NCBI GenBank assembly: GCA_964484255.1
Contig: CAZAEH010000004.1
Location: 12,654 to 76,653, forward strand
DNA length: 64,000 nt
Origin: UBA6215 sp964484255
GTDB lineage: Bacteria > Omnitrophota > Gorgyraeia > Pluralincolimonadales > Pluralincolimonadaceae
Direction of reading: 5' to 3'
The first letter of the stretch is position 1. Each line of letters opens with the position of its first letter. Shown here one piece after another: positions 9,089-17,291 of this stretch. A program made the position numbers and the translations under genes. Below the pieces are notes generated by a model. The model had not been told where the DNA came from and did no database searches. It saw only the letters and a list, made by a program, of their open reading frames with translations.

Positions 9089-9838
9089 CTACTGTACGCG
9101 TATGAAATCCGTGAAAGTCCTCTTCTGGCTCCCGTCGCGGCTTTGTATAGTTATTGAAACCGCTACCGCATTGGGCAAACCATCCGGGACCTTCGCGTTA
9201 TTCCCGTAGTCATAATTCTGGTTGGGACTCCCGTCAAGGAGATCCAGGCCGGAATTCCATTCGCTTACCGTCGTTGTCGAAGACCCCCCGACGGAAGACT
9301 TATAATAATATGTGAACTGCAAGTCCGTAACATTGTGCGCTATGATATCATCGGAAAAAGTCCCTGAACTGTTGTTGGAAAAATCGTATACCACCGGGAC
9401 CGTACTGCCATTGAAATATTCGAAATGCCTAATTAGGCAGTTATCGTCACGAAGCCAGTAACCTATTTCACACAGGTCCTGCATGCCGGGGTTATCTTCA
9501 ACCGGGGCCACAAGGAACAATTCATCGGCGATAGAACCGGACTTTATTATATAGGTGCTGCCTTTGTCGTTACCCTGGAACTTTGTCCAATATCCAGTGT
9601 TATCCGATTTCTGGTAAAGCACGGCAGAGGGTATCTCTTTGCGCATAAGTTCCAGCGCGAACCTGCCGTTCTGGTATATATCCAGCAAGGTCTCGGATTT
9701 ACGCCATGAGTCGAGGGCCCCCCTGAAGACCGTAAATAGCGATAGAACAACTATAGAAAAAATGACGGAAACTACCAGTATTTCAACAAGGGTGAGCCCT
9801 GCCCTGCCGGCTCTTGAATGCCTACCTGTCCGCGACAT
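9089..9838 (-). CDS. GspJ-like pseudopilin
   Basis: A 249-residue prepilin. The basic leader MSRTGRHSRAGRAG is followed by LTLVEILVVSVIFSIVVLSL, with glutamate at position 5 of the mature protein as needed for methylation and assembly. The leader ends in AG rather than the usual G-F, but the motif is otherwise standard. The PulJ/GspJ signature after the helix is visible (LDSWRKSETLLDIYQNGRFALELMRKEI). GspJ forms the tip complex with GspI and GspK, and those genes flank it here. It overlaps the gspI-like gene by 17 nt, implying coupled translation. Confidence 0.8.
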   Translation of the reverse strand: MSRTGRHSRAGRAGLTLVEILVVSVIFSIVVLSLFTVFRGALDSWRKSETLLDIYQNGRFALELMRKEIPSAVLYQKSDNTGYWTKFQGNDKGSTYIIKSGSIADELFLVAPVEDNPGMQDLCEIGYWLRDDNCLIRHFEYFNGSTVPVVYDFSNNSSGTFSDDIIAHNVTDLQFTYYYKSSVGGSSTTTVSEWNSGLDLLDGSPNQNYDYGNNAKVPDGLPNAVAVSITIQSRDGSQKRTFTDFIRVQ

Positions 9839-10175
9839 TTATGGTAAAACCTCTCTGAAAACCCTTATTGCCTTGCCCCCAGCCGACAGTGCAGATCACC
9901 TGCCTTAAATTATCCACGGAGGTGGTCGAGACCGTCTGGGTCCAGGTATATGCGGGGTCTGTGAATGTGCCTGAGGTGGTGCCGAGACTGGGAAAACCGC
10001 TGTTCCTTATCTGTTCAAAATGCTCGTGGGCGAATATCGTGGCCTGGGTAGCACTTACCGACCTTCGGGCGGAATCGAAACCTATCGGGAAAAGGGACAA
10101 TATCCCCACAAGCCCTATCGCGAGGATAGAAAGAGAGATGATTATTTCGATGAGGGTAAATCCGCTCCTATTCAT
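9822..10175 (-). CDS. GspI/PilV-like pseudopilin
   Basis: A 117-residue prepilin with a very short leader (MNRSG) followed by FTLIEIIISLSILAIGLVGI, glutamate at position 5. LSLFPIGFDSARRSVSATQA after the helix is typical of PilV/GspI-type minor pilins. The length fits GspI (~120). It lies between the GspG and GspJ genes, in the usual pseudopilin order G-I-J-K. Confidence 0.8.
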   Translation of the reverse strand: MNRSGFTLIEIIISLSILAIGLVGILSLFPIGFDSARRSVSATQATIFAHEHFEQIRNSGFPSLGTTSGTFTDPAYTWTQTVSTTSVDNLRQVICTVGWGQGNKGFQRGFTINVADR

Positions 10176-10202
10176 GCTGCGCCCTCGCTTTTACCGGCCC
10201 GG

Positions 10203-10694
10203 CTATCTGGTCCAGTTCGTTACGTTGTCCGTGCCTCCGACCACCCTGTCCGGACCATACGAAATAATATCGACATAATAGCCGCCGTGTCCCGAAGTAT
10301 CAGGATTAGTGTAAGTTAACGCCGTCCCCCACGCATCTATTATCGTATTACCTCCGGTAAGGTCACCGTCCTTGAACGTCATGTACGGCCCCGACCAGTT
10401 GGTGGTGGGAAGGGAATAAGAAGTTACGGTACCTATAGTATAGGTACCCGTATTGCTGACCAGGCAGTTGTAAAGGTTAGTGTTGCCGCTCGAGGGATAA
10501 CCGCCGAGGTCAGCCTGGAACATCCCAATGCCGGTCTCTATCGCGGCTATCATCGCTTTGGTGCGGGCTATCATCGCCTTCTGCCTTGCGGTCTGGGCGG
10601 CAGCCGCCACCAATCCCGCTAACAGCAATATTATAGTCATGACGACCACGAGTTCTATTATGGTGAAACCTTTCTTCCTGTTCGCCCTAACCAT
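10203..10694 (-). CDS. GspG-like major pseudopilin
   Basis: A 163-residue prepilin: KKGFTIIELVVVMTIILLLA, then a GspG-type helix with IARTKAMIAAIETGIGMFQADLGGYP and the closing WGTALTYTNPD...DIISYGPD. That tail corresponds to the GspG calcium-loop region (the usual form is 'DPWG.PY.Y...D..S.G.D'). The start at 10694 is fixed by AGGAGG 8 nt upstream; a GTG at 10703 is too close to that site. It follows gspF by one base. As the likely main subunit of the short pseudopilus it would be pulled out and assembled by the GspE/GspF motor. Confidence 0.85.
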   Translation of the reverse strand: MVRANRKKGFTIIELVVVMTIILLLAGLVAAAAQTARQKAMIARTKAMIAAIETGIGMFQADLGGYPSSGNTNLYNCLVSNTGTYTIGTVTSYSLPTTNWSGPYMTFKDGDLTGGNTIIDAWGTALTYTNPDTSGHGGYYVDIISYGPDRVVGGTDNVTNWTR

Positions 10695-10695
10695 A

Positions 10696-11961
10696 TTAAC
10701 CACCTCCTAAAGCGGTTACGAGCTGGAAGAGCGGCATGAACATGGCTATTACTATGAAACCGACTATCATACCCAGCCCGATGATCAAGAACGGCTCGAG
10801 CAACGACATCAAGCCCGTTACCGTGACATCTACTTCTTCATCATATACATCGGCAACCTTCAGCAGCATCTGGTCCAAGGCACCCGTCTCCTCCCCTACG
10901 GAGATCATGTTAACGGCCATCGCAGGGAAGAGCCCTGCCTTAAGCAAGGGCTTGGCTATCGTCTCTCCTTCCCTTACCGCATCATGAACCACCACTATAG
11001 AACGGGCCATCGCCTCATTGCCGGTAGTGTCCTTTGAGACCATAAGGGACTGCAGTATAGGAACACCGCTTGATAACAGTGTCCCGAGCGTCCTCGAGAA
11101 ACGGGCAATGGCTATCTTCCTCAACAACTGACCCATTACCGGTATCTCCAACTTACCCTTGTCGATCAGGAGCTTTGTCACGGGCAAACGATATAGGACA
11201 TTCCATAGGACGATGAGCAATACTATCGAGCCTATACCGATATACCATTTGCTCCTTGCAAAATCGCTGACCACGAGCAGGACTTTGGTCATTACCGGCA
11301 GCTCCACGTCCATTTCTTTGAATATCTGCAAAAATTTGGGGACGATAAACGTTATAAGAAAACCCAGGACCGATAGAGCCATGGTAAGAACGAGGGCGGG
11401 ATAGACCATGGCCGATTTTATCCTTCCCTCCAACCTTTGGGATTTTTCGGCAAACTCCGCAAGACGGGTAAGCACCACTTCGAGCACACCGCCGGCCTCG
11501 CCCGCTTTTACCGTATTTACATACAGAGGGGGGAACGCCTTGGGAAACTTCGAAAGCGCTTCGGAAAAGGAGCTGCCGCCTTCGACCTGCTCTGCAAGCC
11601 CGCGGATAGTAGTCTTCAATACCCCCGACTTCTCCTGCCTTTCGAGGACATATAAGGCGCGGACAAGGGGCAGACCGGAACCTATAAGGGTAGCCAGCTG
11701 CCTGGTAAACACGGTTATCTGCTTGGCGCTGACACCTCCGAACGACAAACTTAAAACTGACTTCGCCGGCTTGGGGCCGCCGGGTATCTCCCTGCTCCTC
11801 AAGGGAGAACCGTTACCTTTATCCTTCTCTTCGTTGATACTTATGGGATAAAGGCCTTTCTGGCGCATCTGTTCCATGGCATCCTGGTTTCCGGAAGCCT
11901 CGAGCCTGCCCTTGCTCTCCTTGCCGTCCTTGTCTATAGCGACGTAATTGAAGATGGCCAT
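10696..11961 (-). CDS. gspF: Type II secretion inner-membrane platform protein GspF
   Basis: A 421-residue protein with the family's two homologous T2SSF domains. The first begins TVFTRQLATLIGSGLPLVRAL and the second FSRTLGTLLSSGVPILQSL. Each is followed by helices and membrane segments, including VLTMALSVLGFLITFIVPKF and the C-terminal FLIIGLGMIVGFIVIAMFMP. GspF couples the ATPase to pseudopilin extraction from the inner membrane. GGGGGAG lies 10 nt before the ATG. A promoter directly upstream makes this the first gene of the gspF-G-I-J-K run. Confidence 0.93.
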   Translation of the reverse strand: MAIFNYVAIDKDGKESKGRLEASGNQDAMEQMRQKGLYPISINEEKDKGNGSPLRSREIPGGPKPAKSVLSLSFGGVSAKQITVFTRQLATLIGSGLPLVRALYVLERQEKSGVLKTTIRGLAEQVEGGSSFSEALSKFPKAFPPLYVNTVKAGEAGGVLEVVLTRLAEFAEKSQRLEGRIKSAMVYPALVLTMALSVLGFLITFIVPKFLQIFKEMDVELPVMTKVLLVVSDFARSKWYIGIGSIVLLIVLWNVLYRLPVTKLLIDKGKLEIPVMGQLLRKIAIARFSRTLGTLLSSGVPILQSLMVSKDTTGNEAMARSIVVVHDAVREGETIAKPLLKAGLFPAMAVNMISVGEETGALDQMLLKVADVYDEEVDVTVTGLMSLLEPFLIIGLGMIVGFIVIAMFMPLFQLVTALGGG

Positions 11962-11989
11962 TAATTTTATCTCCCCCTTCTATATTATA

Positions 11990-12018
11990 AATATACCTTA
12001 TACAAAGGTCTTTGTCAA
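11990..12018 (-). promoter_or_regulatory. Sigma-70-like promoter for the gspF-pseudopilin operon
   Basis: On the minus strand, TTGACA (12018-12013) and TATATT (11995-11990) are separated by 17 bp. It lies in the 70-nt gap between the gspE and gspF genes. An inverted repeat overlaps the -35 side (12002-12015). Confidence 0.65.
12002..12015. promoter_or_regulatory. Inverted repeat ACAAAG-GT-CTTTGT overlapping the gspF -35 box
   Basis: Perfect 6-bp arms with a 2-nt centre. The right arm overlaps the -35 hexamer by three bases and the rest sits in the spacer, where a bound repressor would block RNA polymerase. It is short enough to be chance. Confidence 0.3.
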
Positions 12019-12031
12019 AGGCTCAAAAAAA

Positions 12032-13765
12032 CTACATTACGGAAGATTGAGCCTCCTTTAGCACCTCTTCTGCGGTCGTGACCCCTGCGTTTACCTTTTC
12101 CAAGCCGTCGTCCAGGAGCGTCTTCATGCCGTTCTCAATAGCAGCTTTCCTTATAAGGGCTGTATGCGCCTTTTCTATTACGAGCTGCCTTATCTTTTCA
12201 TTTAATACAAGGAGTTCATATATACCCGTCCTGCCTTTATAGCCCGAATTGTTGCATTTCACGCAACCCACGCCCCTGTAAAATTTCCTGTTCTTTGCTT
12301 CTTCGGGAGCCAGCCCCAGGTCGGATATCAGTTCGGGTTCCGGAGTATACTCTTCCTTGCAGTTCTGGCATATCTTGCGCACGAGCCTCTGGGCAAGCAC
12401 CGCTTCAAGCGTGGAAGTAACAAGGAATGGCTCGATGCCCATATCGATCAACCTCGTGATCGTGCCTGCCGCGTCGTTGGTATGCAGCGTCGAGAAGACC
12501 AAATGTCCGGTAAGGGACGCCTGTATCGCTATCTGTGCGGTCTCGGCATCCCTTATCTCACCTACCATTATTATATCGGGGTCCTGCCTTAATATATGGC
12601 GAAGGGACGTGGCGAATGTAAGGCCTATCTTGGCATTTATCGGGACCTGTATTACACCCTTAAGGTCGTACTCGACAGGATCCTCGGTAGTGATCACCTT
12701 ATACTCTATCTTGTTTATCTCCCTCATACATCCGTACAATGTAGTGGTCTTGCCGCAACCGGTCGGCCCGGTAGTAAGGAATATGCCGTTTGGCTTGATT
12801 ATTATATTCCTTATCCTCTTCTTGGTTTCATCCAGCATTCCGACCTCATCTATAGAAAGGCTGACCGTCGTCCTGTCGAGGACCCTCATGACGATGCTCT
12901 CGCCGAATATCGTAGGCAAAGTAGAGATACGCAGGTCCACGCTCTTGCCTTCTATTGTGACCATGATACGTCCGTCCTGCGGAAGGCGGCGTTCGGCTAT
13001 ATCAAGGTTCGCCATGACCTTTATCCTGGATGACAGGCCAAGGCTCAAGTTCTTAGGAGGCCTGGCCACCTCATAAAGGACGCCGTCCACCCTGTACCTT
13101 ATCCTGTAATCTTGTTCGAAAGGCTCGAAATGTATGTCTGATGCCTTCTCCCTGACCCCCTGGAGAAGTATCATATTAAGAAGCTTGATGACAGGGGCGC
13201 GTGAAGCAAGCTCCTGGAGTGTAGCTATGTCATTTATCTCTTCCCCCTCAGGAACAAGCTCCATCTTCTCGCCAAAGACGCCGAGGACATCCTGTATCGT
13301 TTCGCCCTCGGAACCGTAATACCTTTGTATCTGCTCTTTTATCTCCTCATCACTGGCAACCACACCCTTTATGTTCATTCCGAGGGTGAACCTCAGGTCG
13401 TCAAAAGCGGCTACATTTAGCGGGTCCGCTATGGCTATTGAAAGCTGGTTGCTTTCAACAGAAACAGGAAGTATGGTATATATCTTCGCAACGGAAGCCG
13501 GGACCTTGTCAATTACCTCCTTCGGGATCTTCATGTCCTTGAGCCTGACCACAGAGAACCCGGACCGCGCCCCAAGCAGCTGCAGGATATCGTCTTCCTT
13601 GACAATGCCCATATCGACGAATATCCTTCCAAGAAGTTTGCCGGTAAGCTTTTGCTCTTCCAGCGCCTGCTCGAGCTGGCGTTCGTTTATCATCCCCTTC
13701 TCAAGGAGAAGCTGGCCTATCCGCTTGTATTTTTCCTGTTTAGGTTGTTCTTTTTCGGCAGCCAT
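12032..13765 (-). CDS. GspE/PilB-type secretion ATPase (copy adjacent to gspF)
   Basis: A 577-residue cytoplasmic hexameric ATPase. Residues ~10-150 are an MshEN domain (RIGQLLLEKGMINERQLEQA), a fold known to bind cyclic di-GMP. Then come the N2 domain (KASDIHFEPFEQDYRIRYRV), the Walker A loop GPTGCGKTTT at ~333-342, the Asp box, and Walker B IIMVGEIRD at ~398. Two CxxC pairs (CQNC and CVKC) form the zinc knob seen in GspE. The start at 13765 (MAAEKE) is favoured because GAGGAG lies 10 nt upstream; that GAGGAG overlaps the alternative ATG at 13783. The ATPase powers pseudopilus extension with GspF. Confidence 0.9.
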   Translation of the reverse strand: MAAEKEQPKQEKYKRIGQLLLEKGMINERQLEQALEEQKLTGKLLGRIFVDMGIVKEDDILQLLGARSGFSVVRLKDMKIPKEVIDKVPASVAKIYTILPVSVESNQLSIAIADPLNVAAFDDLRFTLGMNIKGVVASDEEIKEQIQRYYGSEGETIQDVLGVFGEKMELVPEGEEINDIATLQELASRAPVIKLLNMILLQGVREKASDIHFEPFEQDYRIRYRVDGVLYEVARPPKNLSLGLSSRIKVMANLDIAERRLPQDGRIMVTIEGKSVDLRISTLPTIFGESIVMRVLDRTTVSLSIDEVGMLDETKKRIRNIIIKPNGIFLTTGPTGCGKTTTLYGCMREINKIEYKVITTEDPVEYDLKGVIQVPINAKIGLTFATSLRHILRQDPDIIMVGEIRDAETAQIAIQASLTGHLVFSTLHTNDAAGTITRLIDMGIEPFLVTSTLEAVLAQRLVRKICQNCKEEYTPEPELISDLGLAPEEAKNRKFYRGVGCVKCNNSGYKGRTGIYELLVLNEKIRQLVIEKAHTALIRKAAIENGMKTLLDDGLEKVNAGVTTAEEVLKEAQSSVM

Positions 13766-13772
13766 GCTTACG

Positions 13773-15485
13773 CTACTCCTCATAGCCGTGCGTGATGCGC
13801 ACGACCTCAGAAATTGTCGTTATGCCTTCCCTTACCTTATTAAGGCCGTCTTCCCTCAGGAGCTTCATGCCGTTGCGGCGCGCGGCTTCCCTTATCTCTT
13901 GCGAAGAAAGTCTCTTCACTATCATTTCGCGTATTTCGTCATTGTTGACCAGAAGCTCAAATATTCCGATCCTTCCCTTATACCCGGTATAATTACACAT
14001 CTTGCATCCCTTGCCCCTGAACAGCTGCATTCCTTCAACGGCTTTTGGATCGGCTGATTTTTGCCCGAGGACATATAACTCTTCATATGAAGGTTTATAC
14101 GGCTCCTTGCAGTTCTGGCATATCTTGCGCACAAGCCTCTGGGCCATTACCGCCTGGACCGTAGAACTGACGAGATATGACTTGACACCCATATCTATTA
14201 GTCGGGTAAATGCGCCGGCGGCATCGTTGGTATGCAGAGTACTGAACAGCAGATGTCCCGTAAGGGCGGCTTGTATGGCTATAGATGCGGTCTCAAAATC
14301 GCGGATCTCGCCGACCATTATTACATCGGGCGCCTGCCTGAGCATAGTCCTCAAGCCCGAGGCAAAGGTAAGGCCTATCGAAGGCCGTACATGGACCTGG
14401 TTTATACCCGATATCTGGTACTCGACCGGGTCCTCTACCGTTATGAGTTTTTTGTTGGGTTTATTTATATAGCTAAGGGCCGCGTAAAGAGTCGTCGTCT
14501 TTCCGCTTCCGGTAGGGCCCGTAATAAGCAACATGCCGTACGGCAGGTGTATAAGCTTCTCGAAAGTCTCGGCATCCTCATGGAGGAATCCGAGTTCAGC
14601 GAGGCCAAGCATAAAACTGGATTTGTCGAGGATCCTCATGACCACGCTCTCACCATATATAGCCGGAAGTGTAGAGACGCGCAGGTCAAGGTCCTTGCCC
14701 ATGCCTTGTATCCTGATCCTGCCGTCCTGCGGAAGGCGCTTCTCGGCTATATTCATGCCCGCCATGATCTTAAGGCGGCTCAATATGGAAGGTTGCAGCT
14801 GTTTTGGGGGGCCGGGAACTTCATGCAAGACGCCGTCTATCCTGTACCTTACGCGGAACTTGTCTTCAAGCGGCTCAACATGTATGTCGGAAGCGCGGTT
14901 CTTTACGGCTTCGGATATTATCTGGGTAACAAGCTTTATTATGGGTGCCTCGTCTTTTTCCTCTTCTTTCACGACTTCAGCCGCGACACCTTTAAAAGAC
15001 ACCGTCGCGTTATCATTCTGTTTCTGCGCAACGGCATCCAGTATGTTCTTGCTTCCTCCATAATGTTTCTCAAGCGCTATATTTATGTTCGACTCGGAGC
15101 TAAGCACAAAATCAAGCTTCGAACCTGTAAACGTTTCAAGGTTATCCTGTGCCAGAAGGTTAATGGGGTCATCCGTCGCAACGGTCAGGATATCATTCTC
15201 GAATTTTATGGGAACTAACTTGTGGCGGTATGCTAATGCCGGTTTTACCTTGGAAAGGATATCGAAGGGGATCTCCATATCAAATATAGGGGTGCGCACA
15301 AGGGAGAATTCCTGGATTATAAGGTCCCTGAGCTGTTCGGTCTGGAGGAACCCTATACCGTTGAGGATATCGGAAAGGCGGTTTCCGGAATCAAGCTGCG
15401 ATTTTAGGACACTCCTTAATTGGGATTCGTCAAGTATCCCTATCGACTTGAGGTATTCGCCTATAAGCCTGCTTCTATTGATCAA
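13773..15485 (-). CDS. GspE/PilB-type secretion ATPase (second, upstream copy)
   Basis: A 570-residue paralogue of the next gene. The N-terminus (LIGEYLKSIGILDESQLRSV) is an MshEN-type domain, more divergent than in the neighbour. An acidic linker follows at ~172-180, then N2 (RASDIHVEPLEDKFRVRYRI), Walker A GPTGSGKTTT at ~323, Walker B VIMVGEIRD, and both CxxC pairs (CQNC, CKMC). All catalytic motifs are intact, so both ATPases should be active. Translation starts at a TTG (15485) preceded by GGGGGAG, overlapping the stop of the small ORF upstream. Two different ATPases in one operon could be alternative motors or a mixed assembly. Confidence 0.88.
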   Translation of the reverse strand: MINRSRLIGEYLKSIGILDESQLRSVLKSQLDSGNRLSDILNGIGFLQTEQLRDLIIQEFSLVRTPIFDMEIPFDILSKVKPALAYRHKLVPIKFENDILTVATDDPINLLAQDNLETFTGSKLDFVLSSESNINIALEKHYGGSKNILDAVAQKQNDNATVSFKGVAAEVVKEEEKDEAPIIKLVTQIISEAVKNRASDIHVEPLEDKFRVRYRIDGVLHEVPGPPKQLQPSILSRLKIMAGMNIAEKRLPQDGRIRIQGMGKDLDLRVSTLPAIYGESVVMRILDKSSFMLGLAELGFLHEDAETFEKLIHLPYGMLLITGPTGSGKTTTLYAALSYINKPNKKLITVEDPVEYQISGINQVHVRPSIGLTFASGLRTMLRQAPDVIMVGEIRDFETASIAIQAALTGHLLFSTLHTNDAAGAFTRLIDMGVKSYLVSSTVQAVMAQRLVRKICQNCKEPYKPSYEELYVLGQKSADPKAVEGMQLFRGKGCKMCNYTGYKGRIGIFELLVNNDEIREMIVKRLSSQEIREAARRNGMKLLREDGLNKVREGITTISEVVRITHGYEE

Positions 15486-15646
15486 AGCCCGACTTTCTCC
15501 CCCTTATATTTCACGAGCGCCGCGGCCGCTGCGCAATCACCATGTTCCGGAGAAACTTTGTTCACCTTGTCCTCAGGCAACCCAAGCTTTACCCTTATAT
15601 TACCACATTTTGTATTTACTTCAACTATTTTACGGTCGGATGCCAA
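15482..15646 (-). CDS. Small protein resembling the LarC C-terminal tail
   Basis: A 54-codon frame read from a TTG at 15646 (AATAGG 10 nt upstream). The product contains RKIVEVNTKCGNIRVKL and VNKVSPEHGDCAAAAALVKY. This pattern (V-T-x-x-G-x-x-R-V-K, then V-x-P-E-x-x-D-C) recalls the C-terminal part of LarC, the nickel-insertion protein for lactate racemase. The rest of LarC is absent. The stop TGA overlaps the TTG start of the following ATPase gene, which favours a real coupled gene. The codon start is uncertain since no ATG exists in frame. It could also be a remnant. The match is from memory of the family and modest. Confidence 0.4.
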   Translation of the reverse strand: MASDRKIVEVNTKCGNIRVKLGLPEDKVNKVSPEHGDCAAAAALVKYKGEKVGL

Positions 15647-15657
15647 CCTTTCGATAC

Positions 15658-16053
15658 CTATTTCCTGGTAATAATAAAAACCGTCAAAAGCACTATCAGG
15701 ATAAAGACAAGAATATAGAAATCGTTCAGGTAAACGAAATCCCTGACTTTATCAAAAAGCGAATACCTTTGCCTGCTTTGGGGTTCACTCGGAGGGGATA
15801 GATGATAGATGGGGACAGACTGGTGTTTTAGCACCTTTAGGCGGCTCTTAAGGGCCTCGACCTGTCCCTTCCTGAGCCTTATGAACTCCCCTCCTATCCT
15901 GTAGGCCGGGATCTTGCCTTCGGCCACGAAAGACCTGACATCCCCCTCGTCCAACTCGAGTATGCTTGCAGCTTCCTCGATAGTTATAAGCCTTTCGCGG
16001 TCGCTTTTCCCGTCCGGGACTCTATTTAATTCTCTCCGAGCTGATCCATTCAT
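15658..16053 (-). CDS. Membrane-tethered excisionase-type helix-turn-helix protein
   Basis: A 131-residue protein. Residues ~20-72 are a HTH_17 (excisionase/MerR-like) winged helix: ITIEEAASILELDEGDVRSF, then the wing KIPAYRIGGEFIRLRKGQVE. A linker follows, then a single membrane helix at the C-terminus (FYILVFILIVLLTVFIIT). No recombinase is nearby, so excisionase function is unlikely; a membrane-bound DNA- or protein-binding regulator is more plausible. The ATG at 16053 lies 32 nt inside the end of the bactofilin gene, whose own C-terminus carries a similar HTH. No later in-frame start is available, so the overlap is likely real. Confidence 0.72.
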   Translation of the reverse strand: MNGSARRELNRVPDGKSDRERLITIEEAASILELDEGDVRSFVAEGKIPAYRIGGEFIRLRKGQVEALKSRLKVLKHQSVPIYHLSPPSEPQSRQRYSLFDKVRDFVYLNDFYILVFILIVLLTVFIITRK

Positions 16054-16555
16054 CTATTTTAGCTTTGTCAAAATGAAGTTTATCGCCTTCCCTGATGGAC
16101 GGCAGTTTTCCGTTAGATGTCCAATCCGATACGACGGAGATATCCACTTCCAGATACCTGGCAACCTCATCTATATCCATCAACTGCGCTCCGGATTGGG
16201 AAACGCTTTTTATCCCGGAGGTCATCTGGCAGTTCCCGTTCAAGACAGAACCCTTGCCCACCTCAAGCAGGGGAGTGCGTATATTGCCGTCCACCCTGGC
16301 GGGTGAAATAAGCTTCAGGGATTTCTTCGCGACAACCTCGCCTGTTACCCGGCCGGCTATAGTAATCTCGTCGCCGGTTATGTTGGCGTTGACGAAAGCC
16401 TTCTCGCCTATGGTCAAAGTCCCCTTTGTGTCCAGGGTACCTTCGAACCTGCCGTTTATCTGCAGGTTCACGGGATCTTTGAACGACATGGTGCCTTGCA
16501 TGCTGGCGTCTACGTCCAATACCTTCTCTTCAACCTTCTTGTTCTTGCCTATCAT
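16022..16555 (-). CDS. Bactofilin fused to a C-terminal helix-turn-helix domain
   Basis: A 177-residue protein. Residues ~15-115 are a bactofilin (polymer-forming cytoskeletal) beta-helix with regular repeats: LQINGRFEGTLDTKGTLTIG, VNANITGDEITIAGRVTGEV, ARVDGNIRTPLLEVGKGSVL. Residues ~125-177 form an HTH_17 winged helix: LMDIDEVARYLEVDISVVSD, then KLPSIREGDKLHFDKAKIDEW. Bactofilins form filaments at membranes and often position envelope machinery. The HTH_17 tail is not part of a standard bactofilin. The start at 16555 (MIGKNK) is favoured by a GGGGG-containing site ~9 nt upstream; the TTG at 16561 is too close to it. It overlaps the next gene, which has a matching HTH. Confidence 0.82.
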   Translation of the reverse strand: MIGKNKKVEEKVLDVDASMQGTMSFKDPVNLQINGRFEGTLDTKGTLTIGEKAFVNANITGDEITIAGRVTGEVVAKKSLKLISPARVDGNIRTPLLEVGKGSVLNGNCQMTSGIKSVSQSGAQLMDIDEVARYLEVDISVVSDWTSNGKLPSIREGDKLHFDKAKIDEWISSERIK

Positions 16556-16590
16556 CGCCAAGCACCCCCTTTCCTTTATCGGATATATTT

Positions 16591-17271
16591 TCAGATATCC
16601 GACATCACCTTCCAGTCCGCCCTTGCCACGCCCTTGAGTTGGCGTATCTTGGAGATTATCTCATTGTCATATTCGTTGCTTAAAAGCTTGAGGTTTATCC
16701 TTAGGACCATGCCCTCGCAGCCCTGCATTCTTTTAGCGTCGAAATCCTTTATCTCAATATCATATTCTGAAAGTACGTCGCGTATCTCCTCCAACTGGAC
16801 AACCCCGCTCGGTACCTCTATCTCGAGCGATTTATACCAATCCTTGCGAATCATTATCTTTTCCACCCTGTTGAGAAAGAAGAGAGTGGCAAGCACTATG
16901 GCTGTAGCGGCGGCCGCAGGAGCAAAAACACCGGCGCCGACTGCAAGGCCTATGCCGGCCACGGTCCAAAGGCTTGCGGCGGTCGTAAGCCCTCTTACCG
17001 ATGCCTTGAACCTGATTATGGTACCGGCACCCAGAAAACCTATACCGCTTACCACCTGCGCGGCGATCCTGCCCGGATCGGGTGTAGAAAGTCCCCTGTA
17101 TATATCGAATATATGCATGGATGTCAGCATTATAAGGGTAGAGCCCACGCCTACGAGTATATGGGTCCTGAAACCCGCAAGTCTGCCGTGTATCTCGCGC
17201 TCATATCCCACCAACCCGCTCAGAAAAGCGGCAAGACATAACCGTATTATCATCTCGTAATCGGAAAGCAT
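16591..17271 (-). CDS. MgtC/SapB family membrane protein
   Basis: A 226-residue protein with about five membrane helices in the first ~145 residues and the MgtC motifs LVGYEREIHGRLAGFRTHIL and VSGIGFLGAGTIIR. A cytoplasmic ACT-like C-terminal domain follows (~150-226; LEIEVPSGVVQLEEIRDVL). MgtC proteins help growth in low magnesium or modulate ATP synthase; the substrate of this group is not settled. AGGAGA sits 7 nt before the ATG. Confidence 0.88.
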   Translation of the reverse strand: MLSDYEMIIRLCLAAFLSGLVGYEREIHGRLAGFRTHILVGVGSTLIMLTSMHIFDIYRGLSTPDPGRIAAQVVSGIGFLGAGTIIRFKASVRGLTTAASLWTVAGIGLAVGAGVFAPAAAATAIVLATLFFLNRVEKIMIRKDWYKSLEIEVPSGVVQLEEIRDVLSEYDIEIKDFDAKRMQGCEGMVLRINLKLLSNEYDNEIISKIRQLKGVARADWKVMSDI

Positions 17272-17291
17272 CGTCTCTTCTCCTATCCTGT

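Noticed and set aside
12019..12060. Intrinsic terminator after the gspE copy at 12032, suggested by a T7 run
   Set aside because: The only pairing (GGCTCAA/TTGAGCC) has a ~20-nt loop and encloses the T-run instead of preceding it.
15658..16555. A mobile element, suggested by excisionase-type HTH domains
   Set aside because: No integrase, transposase, attachment site or inverted repeat lies nearby, and flanking genes are typical chromosomal ones; HTH_17 is widespread outside excisionases.
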